Origin: Opitutaceae bacterium
Lineage (GTDB): Bacteria > Verrucomicrobiota > Verrucomicrobiia > Opitutales > Opitutaceae
Assembly: GCA_019634615.1 (NCBI GenBank)
Contig: JAHCAZ010000006.1
Span: 1 to 64,000 of the forward strand
Direction of reading: 5' to 3'
Length of the DNA: 64,000 nucleotides
Both the position numbers and the translations under genes were made by a program. Of the stretch, positions 43,378 to 52,112 are shown piece after piece; positions within the stretch are counted from its first letter, which is position 1; each line of letters opens with the position of its first letter. Below the pieces are notes generated by a model. That model saw only the letters and a list, made by a program, of their open reading frames with translations. It did not search any database and had not been told where the DNA came from.

Positions 43378-44181
43378 ATGCCGCTCCCCCTGGCCGAACT
43401 GTTTCCCGATGAGGACTATCGCTTCCACCTGACCCTGCGGAAGGGTGACTTGGCGGAGTTCTTCGCGTCGCCTGATCCCGCGGCGCTCGCCGAGCGTCGG
43501 GTTTGGCTGGAGCGTGACTTCGCGCGCTACGGCGCGGCGACCCCGGCGGCGGGTGCGTTGCTTGATGAACTGGCGACCTGGACGGAGCAGAACGTGGGCG
43601 GCATCGGGGCGATTGATCGGGCGCCGACGGAAAGCTGGCTCGGGCCGCTGGGGCGGACCCTCGTACCGGACTTCATGCTGCTCACGCGGGAGGGCGCGGG
43701 TTTTCGCCTGCATGCTGCCATGGTCTGTTTCCCCTCGTCGTGGGAACCGGCGGCCAAGGTGGGATTGGATCTGGATGCGATTCACCAGGTCGTACCCGGC
43801 TTGAACGTGAGCCTGGGTGCGACGATCGGCCAATTTCTCGGCAAGCTGCGCCCCGGCGTGGCCTACGAACGCGCCAACTGGGGTCTCGCCGCGAGCCCGG
43901 AGCGCAACCTGCATCCGGCCTTGGGGCGACCGCGATTGGCGCTGCCATTGGCGATGGACAGGATCTGGGTGCGCATCGAAGACCAGATCCTCGGCGTGCT
44001 GCCGGCAACGGGCGCGATCCTGTTTGGCATTCGCCTGCGGATCATTCCGCTGACCGACATTCTGGCTGAGCCGAAGCTGCGGTGCGGCTTCCGGCGCGCC
44101 TTGGCAACGCTACCGGACGAGTTGGCGGCCTACAAGGGCTTGGCGACAGTGCGGGAAGCGTTGGTCGCCCGGTTGGCATGA
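43378..44181 (+). CDS. DUF3445 protein (heme-dependent oxidative N-demethylase-like)
   Basis: The 267-residue protein resembles the DUF3445 family, which includes a heme-dependent amine demethylase subunit. Family-like signatures are MVCFPSSWEP (residues about 120-129), LGATIGQFL, YERANWGLAAS and RIWVRIEDQ. No ferredoxin reductase or other demethylase subunit lies nearby. It is 45 bases downstream of the ACT-domain gene. Confidence 0.75.
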   Translation: MPLPLAELFPDEDYRFHLTLRKGDLAEFFASPDPAALAERRVWLERDFARYGAATPAAGALLDELATWTEQNVGGIGAIDRAPTESWLGPLGRTLVPDFMLLTREGAGFRLHAAMVCFPSSWEPAAKVGLDLDAIHQVVPGLNVSLGATIGQFLGKLRPGVAYERANWGLAASPERNLHPALGRPRLALPLAMDRIWVRIEDQILGVLPATGAILFGIRLRIIPLTDILAEPKLRCGFRRALATLPDELAAYKGLATVREALVARLA

Positions 44182-44202
44182 AAACGGAATGATACTTTGG
44201 AA

Positions 44203-44351
44203 AACCGCGAAGGACGCGAAGGGACGCGAAAATAAGGCAGTACTTACAGGAGGAAACAGAGGGAACAGAGAACTCGAACTAACACCTCCGTTTCCTCTAT
44301 TGCCTCCTGTAAGTCGGTTTGGTTTCGCGTCCCTTCGCGTCCTTCGCGGTT
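44203..44351. repeat. MITE-like nested inverted repeat, family C
   Basis: A 149-base element with perfect 29-base terminal arms (44203-44231 and 44323-44351). The arm starts AACCGCGAAGGACGCGAAGG. Inside is a second, imperfect pair of about 24 bases starting ACTTACAGGAGG and ending CCTCCTGTAAGT. It lies between the convergent DUF3445 and enoyl-CoA hydratase genes. It has no coding capacity. Confidence 0.88.
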
Positions 44352-44369
44352 CAACTGCTTGGTTCCGGA

Positions 44370-45146
44370 TCAAAGATTCTTAGCCCAAGCTGGTTTCCGT
44401 TTCTCGCGGAAGGCGGCGACACCTTCCCGGGTCTCGGCCGAGCCGCGGGCTTCGAGATGCACCGCGGTGGCTTTGGCGAAATCGGCGGCGATCGTCGCGG
44501 GCCATAGCTCGTTGAAGAGCCGCTTGGTGCGCACCACGGCTTCCGGCCCACCTTGCAGCACCTGCGCGGCCGTGCGCAGGGCGGTCGGCATGATCTGCTC
44601 GGAACCGACGGCGGCGTTCACGAGGCCCATGGCGGCGGCCTCGGTGCCGGAAACAGATTCGCCGGTGAGCAGCAGGCGGCGGGCGTCGCGTTCGCGGAGC
44701 TGCCGGCGGAGGAGCGTCATCACCAAGGCGGCGACGAGCCCGCGCTTGGGCTCCGGATAGCCGATCTGCGCCGAACCTTCGGCGAAGGCGAAATCGCAGG
44801 CCGACACGAGACCGGCGCCGCCGGCGAGGGCCGCGCCTTGCACGACGGCGATGGTGATCAACCGCGACTCGACCAGCCGGCGCAGCACCGTGGCGATCAA
44901 TTCCGCGGAGAGATGGGCCACTTTCGGATCGCTGGCCTCAGCCAGATCGAGGCCGGCGCAGAACACGGCCCCGGAGCCGGTCAGCAACAGGATGCGTTGC
45001 GCGGGGTCGGCCTCCACGCGATCGAGGGCGGCGAGCATCGACTGCAGCAGCGGGACTGAAAGCGCGTTGCGCTTCTCGGGCCGGTTGAGGGTCAGTTGTG
45101 TCACCCCTGAGGTCGGGGAGGAGACGAGGACCAGTTCAGTGCTCAT
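44370..45146 (-). CDS. Enoyl-CoA hydratase/isomerase family protein (methylglutaconyl-CoA hydratase-like)
   Basis: The 258-residue crotonase-fold enzyme has the oxyanion-hole segments GAVFCAGLDL near residue 60 and ALAGGAGL near 110, with a YPEPKRGLVA segment that suits hydratases. Its place next to AtuA and acyl-CoA carboxylase genes suggests hydration of a branched glutaconyl-CoA in leucine or acyclic terpene breakdown. The gene is the last of four on the minus strand. Confidence 0.85.
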   Translation of the reverse strand: MSTELVLVSSPTSGVTQLTLNRPEKRNALSVPLLQSMLAALDRVEADPAQRILLLTGSGAVFCAGLDLAEASDPKVAHLSAELIATVLRRLVESRLITIAVVQGAALAGGAGLVSACDFAFAEGSAQIGYPEPKRGLVAALVMTLLRRQLRERDARRLLLTGESVSGTEAAAMGLVNAAVGSEQIMPTALRTAAQVLQGGPEAVVRTKRLFNELWPATIAADFAKATAVHLEARGSAETREGVAAFREKRKPAWAKNL

Positions 45147-45155
45147 GGTGGGGTA

Positions 45156-45488
45156 TCAGGGGGTGGGAACGAGTTCGGGTGGCAGCGCGACCGGCATCTC
45201 GAGCAGGGCTTGGCCGAGGGTCTTGCCTTGGGCGTCGATGCGGAGCGAGCAACTGCCGCCGCCGGCCAGGATTACGGGGAGGACGAAGTTGAGCGCTTCC
45301 AGGTTCGGGACGTCGTAGCGCACGACGGTGCCCACGCCCAGTGGCCGGAAATAGGCTTCGACGCGATCCGCCGTGAGGTGGGCGCGGATCCAGGCATAGG
45401 CAGCCGGTGTGCGGCCGAAGATGGCGATGTTCGCGGAGGAACCCTTGTCGCCGCTGCGGGCGAAGGCGATGGCGCGGAGGGTGGTCAT
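45156..45488 (-). CDS. AtuA C-terminal-type small protein
   Basis: The 110-residue protein (starting MTTLRAIAFARSGDKGSS) corresponds to the ferredoxin-fold C-terminal part of AtuA. The SGDKGSSANIAIFGR segment is the characteristic stretch. In other bacteria it is fused to the AtuA core; here it is a separate gene, overlapping the core gene by four bases. Confidence 0.8.
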   Translation of the reverse strand: MTTLRAIAFARSGDKGSSANIAIFGRTPAAYAWIRAHLTADRVEAYFRPLGVGTVVRYDVPNLEALNFVLPVILAGGGSCSLRIDAQGKTLGQALLEMPVALPPELVPTP

Positions 45489-46840
45489 AGGATTGCCCAT
45501 TGCCGGTTCACGACCGTGCGCGGCACGAGGCAGGGCCAGTAGCCAAAGACCGGGAGCACCTTGGGGCGGCCGCTGGCATAACCGGTGACACCTTGCGGTC
45601 CGCTGGTGACCAGCGGCGCGATCGCCCGCGTGAAGCGCCGCACGGGTTCCTCGGTATCGGCGGCGACGCTGATGCGCAGGACGGTCTCGATGAGGTCGCC
45701 TTCGGGCACGCGCTGACCCACTCCGCCGACGCTGGCTCCCGTGCCGAGACACTCGACGAGAGTCTCGCGGTAGCGGCAGCCCGCCTCCGTCAACCGCCGA
45801 ATGACGCCGCCGCCGGCGCGGCGGGCCTTCGCGACAGCCTGGTCGCCGTAAACGGTGAGCATGCCGTGGGCCTTGAAGCCGTGGCGATAGGTGGCGCTGA
45901 CCTTGTAGCTGTCGGGCGGGGGGCGCCCGGTGGCGCCGGTCAGTTGCACGCGATCTGGGCCGACTTGTGCCAGCTTCACGCCGAGCAACGAGACCGTGGC
46001 ATCGGGTGACAGGTAATTGCCGGGGTCGCCGATCTCGTAGAGCAGTTGTTCCTTGATGGACTGAAGGGTGACGGCGCCGCCTGTCCCGGTGGGTTTGGTC
46101 ATCACACAGGAACCGTCGGCGGCAATCTCGGCCACAGGGAAGCCAATGTCGTGATTGCCCGGGAGTGAGAGCCAGTCGGTCGAAAACCCGCCGCAAGCCT
46201 GCGTGCCGCACTCCAGCAGGTGCCCGGCGATCGTGGCGGCGGCGATGCGGTCGTGGGCGTCGGCGTCCCAACCGAAATGGGCGCGGGCGGGCCCGACGGT
46301 GAGCGAAGGGTCGGCCACGCGCCCGGTGATCACGATGTCGGCGCCGGCTTGCAGCGCGGCGGCGATCGCATCGGCGCCGACGTAGGCGTTGGCGGTGACG
46401 AGTTTGGCGGCCAGCGGTTCCAGGGCGGCCCCCGTCTCGAGGTTGGCGCATTCGCCGACGTGGGCCTGGACCCAGGCGAGCACGTCATCGCCGCTGACCA
46501 CGGCCACCTTGCGATCGGCCAATCCGGCCTTCGCCAATTCGTCGCGCACGGCCCGCCCGCACGCCTGGGGATCGAGGCCGCCGGCGTTGGTGACGATGCG
46601 GGTGCGGCCGCCCTGTTTCCAGAAGGGGATCAACGACCGCACGACTTCGATGAAGTCGCGCGCATACCCGGCTGCCGGGTCCTTGGCCTGGGCGATGGCC
46701 ATAATGGAGAGGGAAACCTCGGCGAGGTAGTCGAGCGTCAGGTAATCGACATCCGGCTGGGCGGCGAGGAGGCGGGCGGCGGCGTCTGGCTGGTCGCCCC
46801 AGAAGCCGGAGGCATTGGCGATTTTGAGCGGGCGCGGCAT
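45485..46840 (-). CDS. AtuA-family (DUF1446) core protein
   Basis: The 451-residue protein is the N-terminal core of the acyclic terpene utilisation AtuA family: IANASGFWGDQPDAA at the start, VTNAGGLDP near residue 85, GRVADPSLTVGP and ECGTQACGGF further on. Its exact reaction is unsettled; genes of this family accompany geranyl- or methylcrotonyl-CoA carboxylase. It begins two bases after the carboxyltransferase stop codon. Confidence 0.87.
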   Translation of the reverse strand: MPRPLKIANASGFWGDQPDAAARLLAAQPDVDYLTLDYLAEVSLSIMAIAQAKDPAAGYARDFIEVVRSLIPFWKQGGRTRIVTNAGGLDPQACGRAVRDELAKAGLADRKVAVVSGDDVLAWVQAHVGECANLETGAALEPLAAKLVTANAYVGADAIAAALQAGADIVITGRVADPSLTVGPARAHFGWDADAHDRIAAATIAGHLLECGTQACGGFSTDWLSLPGNHDIGFPVAEIAADGSCVMTKPTGTGGAVTLQSIKEQLLYEIGDPGNYLSPDATVSLLGVKLAQVGPDRVQLTGATGRPPPDSYKVSATYRHGFKAHGMLTVYGDQAVAKARRAGGGVIRRLTEAGCRYRETLVECLGTGASVGGVGQRVPEGDLIETVLRISVAADTEEPVRRFTRAIAPLVTSGPQGVTGYASGRPKVLPVFGYWPCLVPRTVVNRQWAIL

Positions 46841-46842
46841 GG

Positions 46843-48438
46843 TCAGGTCTGGATCACGCCCGTGTGGAAGGTGCCCTTGGCGGGTGAACGATGGGCGAGG
46901 GCGAGAGCGCGCAGCAGGATGCGGCGGGTTTCGAGGGGCGAGATGATCGCGTCCACCCAGCCCCGCGCGGCGCCGTAGCGGATGTCGGCCTGCTCGAGGT
47001 AATCTTCCTTCACCTGCTGGCGCAGGCGCTCGAGTTCCTCGGGGGTGCGGTCCTTGGCGGCCTTGGCGAGAATGTTGTAGACAACATCGCTGGCCTGAGC
47101 GGCGCCCATGACCGCGTAACGGGCGTTGGGCCACGCGAAGATGAAGCGCGGGTCGAAGGCCTTGCCGCACATCGCGTAGTTGCCGGCGCCGTAGGAGCCG
47201 CCGGTGATGACGGTGAGTTTGGGCACGGTCGTGTTGCTCAGGGCGTTCACGAGCTTGGCGCCGGAGCGGATGATGCCGCTCTGCTCGGCGTCCTTGCCGA
47301 CCATGAAGCCGGACACGTCCTGCAGGAACACGAGCGGCACGCGTGTTTGGTTGCAGTCGAGGATGAAGCGCGCGGCCTTGTCGGCGGCGTCGGCATAGAT
47401 CACGCCCGGCATCTGCAGGCCGGTCTTCTTCGACTGCACGCGCTTGCGCTGGTTGGCGACGAGGCCGACCGGGCGTCCGCCAAGGCGGGCGAAGGCGGTC
47501 ACGAGGGATTGGCCGAACTCGGCTTTCACCTCGTCGATCGTGCCAGCGTCCACGAGGCAGCGGAGGAGGTCGCGCACGTCGTATTCGCGGCGGCCATCGG
47601 GTGGGACGAGGTCGAGGATTTTTTCCGCCGGCCATTCTGGTTCGACCGCGGGCGGCAGGGTTTCAGCCGCGGGCGCCGGCAGCAGGCCCACGAGGCTGCG
47701 CAGGCGGGCGAGACAGGCGGGGTCGTCCTTCTCGCGGAAGTCCACGGTGCCGGAAACGCCGGCGTGCATGGCGGCGCCGCCGAGCTCCTCGGGGTCGGAG
47801 ACCTGGCCGATGGCGGCCTTTACGAGTTGGGCGCCGGCGAGGTAGAGGCCGCTGCCCTCGGTCATGAGGATCTGGTCGCAGAGCACCGGCAGGTAGGCGC
47901 CGCCGGCCACGCAGTTGCCCATGATGGCGGCGTATTGCGGGATGCCGGCGGCGGAGATCACGGCGTTGTGCCGGAAGATGCGGCCGAAGTCATCCTCGTC
48001 GGGGAAGATCTCATCCTGCATCGGCAAAAACACGCCGGCGGAGTCCACGAGGTAAACGAGCGGCAGGTTGCACTCGAAGGCGATGCGCTGGGCGCGCAGG
48101 ACCTTCTTGCAGGTCATGGGGACGAAGGCGCCGGCCTTCACCGTGGCGTCGTTGGCGACGATCATGCACGGGCGCCCGGCGATGTCGGCGATGCCCGTGA
48201 CCACGCCGGCACCAGGAAAGGAGCCCCAGTTGCGGTACATCCCGTGGGCGGCCCAGAGCCCGAGTTCGAGAAAACCGGCGCCGCGGTCATCGGCGAGGGC
48301 GGCGATGCGCTCGCGCACGAACAGCCGGCCGAGCTTGTGCTGGCGGGCTTGTCCGTCGGGCCCGCCGCCTTCGCGGAGGGACGTTTCTTGCTGGGCCAAA
48401 GTCTGGCAGTGTTCGAGCAGCGTCGGGGTGGGCGGCAC
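46843..48438 (-). CDS. Acyl-CoA carboxyltransferase beta subunit (methylcrotonyl/geranyl-CoA carboxylase type)
   Basis: The 531-residue carboxyltransferase transfers CO2 from biotin to an acyl-CoA. It has two crotonase-like halves: an N-terminal half with NDATVKAGAFVPMTCKK and VDSAGVFLPMQ, and a C-terminal half with FLQDVSGFMVGKDAEQSGI and GGSYGAGNYAMCG. The length fits MccB/AtuC. The start is the GTG giving V(M)PPTPTLLEH; no good ribosome binding site is visible. The biotin carboxylase/biotin carrier subunit is not in this window. Confidence 0.9.
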   Translation of the reverse strand: MPPTPTLLEHCQTLAQQETSLREGGGPDGQARQHKLGRLFVRERIAALADDRGAGFLELGLWAAHGMYRNWGSFPGAGVVTGIADIAGRPCMIVANDATVKAGAFVPMTCKKVLRAQRIAFECNLPLVYLVDSAGVFLPMQDEIFPDEDDFGRIFRHNAVISAAGIPQYAAIMGNCVAGGAYLPVLCDQILMTEGSGLYLAGAQLVKAAIGQVSDPEELGGAAMHAGVSGTVDFREKDDPACLARLRSLVGLLPAPAAETLPPAVEPEWPAEKILDLVPPDGRREYDVRDLLRCLVDAGTIDEVKAEFGQSLVTAFARLGGRPVGLVANQRKRVQSKKTGLQMPGVIYADAADKAARFILDCNQTRVPLVFLQDVSGFMVGKDAEQSGIIRSGAKLVNALSNTTVPKLTVITGGSYGAGNYAMCGKAFDPRFIFAWPNARYAVMGAAQASDVVYNILAKAAKDRTPEELERLRQQVKEDYLEQADIRYGAARGWVDAIISPLETRRILLRALALAHRSPAKGTFHTGVIQT

Positions 48439-48641
48439 GTGAAGGGTGGGGTGGGGTGACTGACGGGCGCAGCTTCGGGAAATTCCCACTGACGGGCAAA
48501 CTGCAATCGGGCACAAACCATACTCCAAAAGGCTGATTGTGAGGGGCCACGCCCCCAAAACACGCGCCGGGGCTCGTGCTCCGATGCGGAATCACTTTGG
48601 CTGCGGAAAACCACCGGAACCCCTTCCGGCTTCACACCCCA

Positions 48642-49823
48642 ATGAACGCGTCCACTCCGTCCTGGCCTGATTCCTGGCTCGATCACCTCGCTCCCGCCGA
48701 GGTCGAATTTCTCCGCGAGGTGGCGGCTTTTGCCGCCAACGATATCGCACCGCATGCATCCGCCTGGGAGGAGGAGGAGGCGATCCCGCGCGAGGCCTTC
48801 ACCAAGGCCGGCCGCATCGGCCTGCTCGGCATGACCGCGCCGCGGGCGCTCGGTGGTCGCGAGTTCAGCTATGTCGCGGCGGCGCTCGCCGTGCGTGAAC
48901 TGGCCAAGTACCAAGGGGCCTTCGCGATCGATGTCGCGGCCCACAACGCCCTCGGGGTCGGCCATCCGCTGGCGGCCGGCAGCGAGGCGCAGCACAAGCT
49001 GTTGTTCCCGAAAATCGCTGACGGCACCTGGCTGATGGCCTGGGCTTTGACCGAGCCCGAGGCCGGCAGCGACAGCGGCGGCGTGCAGACCGTGGCGAAG
49101 GAGGTCGCGCCGGGGAAGTGGGAACTCAACGGCCAGAAGCGCTACATCACCATGGGCCATTGGGCCGAATACCTGATCGTCATGGCGGTGTCCGGTCAGA
49201 CCCCCGAGGGGAAGAAGGAGTTCAGCGCGTTCCTCGTGCACCAATCGAAGATCAAACCGGGCCGCAAGGTGCCCACCTGCGGGCTGCGGGCCTCGGACAC
49301 GGCGGAGTTCGAGCTCGTCGGCGCCCCGGGCGACCTGCTCGGGCCGCGCGGTTCGGGCCAGGCGATGGCGCTGGCCTGCCTCGACAAGGGGCGCATCGGG
49401 GTCGCGGCGGTCTCGCTCGGGCTGGCGCGCGCCGCGCTCGATGCGGCGCTGCAGCACGCCGTCAACCGACGCCAGTTCGGCAAGCGGCTGGCGGATTTCC
49501 AGGCGCTGCAGTTCATGCTGGCCGACTGCGAGGTCGAGTTGCGCGCGGCCGAGGCGCTCGTCCTGCAGGCCGCCGTCCTCGCGAAGCGCGGCGCCCGGCA
49601 CACGCTGGAATCGTCGGTGGCCAAGTTGTACGCTTCCGAGGCGGCTTCCCGCATCTGCAACCGCGTGATCCAGATCCACGGCGGCTATGGCTACACCCGC
49701 GACATCCCGGTCGAGCGCTTCTGGCGCGACGCCCGGCTGAGCGAGATCGGCGAGGGTTCGTCCGAGGTCCAGCGCATCATCATCAGCCGCACCTTGCTCA
49801 AGGCGATGGAAGGCAAGCGCTAG
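48642..49823 (+). CDS. Acyl-CoA dehydrogenase
   Basis: The 393-residue flavoprotein oxidises acyl-CoA thioesters. It has the FAD/substrate loop WALTEPEAGSDSG near residue 129 and the C-terminal IQIHGGYGYTRD signature. The catalytic Glu is at the usual C-terminal place (EIGEGSSEVQ), not the internal position used by isovaleryl-CoA dehydrogenases. It is divergent from the carboxyltransferase cluster with a 203-base gap and probably supplies its substrate, as AtuD/LiuA-type enzymes do. Confidence 0.92.
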   Translation: MNASTPSWPDSWLDHLAPAEVEFLREVAAFAANDIAPHASAWEEEEAIPREAFTKAGRIGLLGMTAPRALGGREFSYVAAALAVRELAKYQGAFAIDVAAHNALGVGHPLAAGSEAQHKLLFPKIADGTWLMAWALTEPEAGSDSGGVQTVAKEVAPGKWELNGQKRYITMGHWAEYLIVMAVSGQTPEGKKEFSAFLVHQSKIKPGRKVPTCGLRASDTAEFELVGAPGDLLGPRGSGQAMALACLDKGRIGVAAVSLGLARAALDAALQHAVNRRQFGKRLADFQALQFMLADCEVELRAAEALVLQAAVLAKRGARHTLESSVAKLYASEAASRICNRVIQIHGGYGYTRDIPVERFWRDARLSEIGEGSSEVQRIIISRTLLKAMEGKR

Positions 49824-49840
49824 CCGGACGATCTCGATCC

Positions 49841-49912
49841 GTGGCCACGAGCGTGAGCGAGTGGACGGAACGCGCACACGCCGTCGAACCACTCGCTTAC
49901 GCTCGTGGCTAC
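49841..49912. repeat. Intergenic inverted repeat, family A copy 3
   Basis: Arms at 49841-49864 and 49889-49912 are reverse complements apart from two bases, with a 24-base spacer. The left arm begins GTGGCCACGAGCGTGAGCG. It lies 17 bases after the acyl-CoA dehydrogenase gene. Confidence 0.87.
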
Positions 49913-50003
49913 GGGGCTGCGGCCTCGGCGGCCCATTCGCCTACGCCGGTGGCCGTAATGACGAGCTTTGCCCTTGCACACGACCAAGGGCTGCGTCGCA
50001 ATC

Positions 50004-50018
50004 GGCTGTTAATCAGCC
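50004..50018 (+). promoter_or_regulatory. Hairpin at the TonB receptor start codon
   Basis: GGCTG-TTAAT-CAGCC forms a 5-bp hairpin ending directly before the ATG, where the ribosome binding site should be; no Shine-Dalgarno sequence is seen. A further stem GCCCTTG/CAAGGGC lies 30 bases upstream (about 49971-49992). The pair may control translation. Confidence 0.4.
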
Positions 50019-51890
50019 ATGCGATATCGCTTAACCACGACCCTTTTCATGCTCCTTGCGCCCGGGGCGCTCAGCGTTGCCGCGCATGCCCAGGCGGCGG
50101 AGACGATTGACGACGAGCCCTACGAGTTGCCGGTTTTCACGACCCAGGCGCCGCGCGTGGCCAATCCCGAGCCGGCGGCGACCTTCGCCATGCCGGTGTC
50201 GGCCCTGCGCTTCGAGCCCTTGGTTGACGTGCAGTCGCGCAACCTGGCGGAGGGTCAGGCCGACATCGCCCTGCGCGGCGGGGTGTTCGAGCAGACGGGC
50301 TTTCGGGTCGGCGCGGTGTCGTTGTTCGACCCGCAGACGGGCCATTACTTCGCCGAGATCCCCATCGCGCCCGCGATGCTGGGAGCGCCACGCATCAGCA
50401 CCGGCGCCGCCAATGCCCAGCTCGGCTTCAATGCGGGTGCCGGCACGGTCGCCTACGGCTGGGCGCCGATCCGCGAGGGCGGCAGCCTGGCCGTGACCGG
50501 GGGGCCGGATGCCTCGAACCGGCAGGCTTTTTACGAGGGCTGGGTGCGGAACCTCGGCGGCGAAGGCTGGCAGGTGGCGGCGGACCTTGAGGCGGCGCGG
50601 TCGGAGTCCGATGGCCCGATCGCCTACGGCGACCACGAGTTCGGCCGGGTTGGCGGTCGCCTGCAGGTGCGGGGGCCTCGCAGTCAGACCGACCTGTTCG
50701 CCGGCTACCAGGCCAAGGCCTTCGGTTGGGTCAATCTCTACACGCCTTTCAATTCGCCGGAGTCGGAGAATCTTCAGACGTTGCTCGTGGCCATCAATTA
50801 CCGGGCGGACCTTGGAGAGGGCGACTTCGTCCAGGCGGGCGCGTACTACCGGCGCAACAAGGACGATTACGCCTTCAATCGCTTCGCCCCGCTCGGGCCG
50901 GTGCATCCGTTTCAGCACACGACTTGGGTCGAGGGTGGCGGGGTCGACGGCCGGCAGCGCCTCGGCGCCGTCAGGCTGGTCTATGGTGCGCAGGTCATGG
51001 GCGATGAACTCGAGTCCACCTCGTTGACGGCGGGTCGGTACCGCGACCGGAGTCAGGTCAAACTCAGCCTGATCCCCGAGTTCACGATCCCCGCCGCGTC
51101 GGCCGTGACGCTGCGCGCCGGCGCGACGTGGGATGACTCGAATCGCGATGGCGGGCGGCTGTCGCCCGTCGCTGGCGTCGAACTGGTGCCGGCGGCAGGG
51201 GCGACCCCGGCGGTGCCGGAGCGCATTCGCGTCGAATATTCCGAGGCCACCCAATTGCCGACTTATACCGCGCTGAACTCGAGCGCGACCGCCGGGCTGT
51301 TCCGCGGCAACCCGAACCTGGGCCGGCAACTGAGCCGCAATCTGGAGGCTGGGGCGCGTTGGCATGACCGGCAGTGGAGCGTTGATGCGACGCTGTTCCA
51401 TCGGCGCGACGAGGACTTGGTCGACTGGACCTTCCGGCAAGGAGTGACCGCCCGGTCGGCGAATGCGGTGGACCTCGCCACCACCGGGCTGGAGCTCGTC
51501 TATACGCGCCGGGCCGAGAGCTTCGACCTGGTGTTTGGCTATACCTGGCTCGACAAGGATGCGGACTACCGCGGGGCGCTGGTGGACGGCAGCTTCTATG
51601 CGCTGAACTTCGCCCGACATCGCCTCACGGCGGCGCTGGTTTACCGGATCGCTCCGGGTCTCGAGGTGAGGCTCGACCAGGAGTTTCGCCTGCAGGAGGC
51701 CAATCCCCTGCGCCGCGGGCCCGACGAATCGGCGCTGGCGGCCGTGGCCCTGGCCTGGCGCCCGAAGGCATGGCCGGGCATCGAGGTCACCGCGATGGTC
51801 GAGAACCTCTGGGACAGCCGGTTCGAGGAAGTCCCGGCGGTGCCGGCCGCGCCCCGCCAGTACGCTGTCGGCATCGCCTGGCGCTGGTAG
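50019..51890 (+). CDS. TonB-dependent outer-membrane receptor
   Basis: The 623-residue protein has a signal peptide (cleaved near AHA at about residue 24), a short YELPVFTT segment where the TonB box would be, a plug domain with IALRGGVFEQTG, and a long beta-barrel ending in aromatic GIAWRW. The length and C-terminal Trp fit TonB-dependent receptors for siderophore, cobalamin or oligosaccharide uptake. The substrate is not evident, and no riboswitch leader was found upstream. Confidence 0.87.
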   Translation: MRYRLTTTLFMLLAPGALSVAAHAQAAETIDDEPYELPVFTTQAPRVANPEPAATFAMPVSALRFEPLVDVQSRNLAEGQADIALRGGVFEQTGFRVGAVSLFDPQTGHYFAEIPIAPAMLGAPRISTGAANAQLGFNAGAGTVAYGWAPIREGGSLAVTGGPDASNRQAFYEGWVRNLGGEGWQVAADLEAARSESDGPIAYGDHEFGRVGGRLQVRGPRSQTDLFAGYQAKAFGWVNLYTPFNSPESENLQTLLVAINYRADLGEGDFVQAGAYYRRNKDDYAFNRFAPLGPVHPFQHTTWVEGGGVDGRQRLGAVRLVYGAQVMGDELESTSLTAGRYRDRSQVKLSLIPEFTIPAASAVTLRAGATWDDSNRDGGRLSPVAGVELVPAAGATPAVPERIRVEYSEATQLPTYTALNSSATAGLFRGNPNLGRQLSRNLEAGARWHDRQWSVDATLFHRRDEDLVDWTFRQGVTARSANAVDLATTGLELVYTRRAESFDLVFGYTWLDKDADYRGALVDGSFYALNFARHRLTAALVYRIAPGLEVRLDQEFRLQEANPLRRGPDESALAAVALAWRPKAWPGIEVTAMVENLWDSRFEEVPAVPAAPRQYAVGIAWRW

Positions 51891-52112
51891 GTCGCGGACC
51901 ATGGGTGCCCGGCGGTATGACGAAGGCCGGGCTTTCCAAAACCCTTTTCCTGGTTCACCTTGACTCCCCTCGGCGCGAACCAGATCGCGACCGGGATTCG
52001 TCAGCAACAATAACATCAATCCCTCCGGAGACTGCATCGCCATGCGAACAGCATCCTTTCAATGCACCGCGCCCCCGCCTGTCGTTCCGTTAGTGGAAAC
52101 AGCGGAGGCGGC

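Noticed and set aside
49913..50018. Cobalamin riboswitch upstream of the TonB receptor.
   Set aside because: No B12-box-like sequence (GCCACTG) or suitable architecture in the 106 bases; only two small hairpins.
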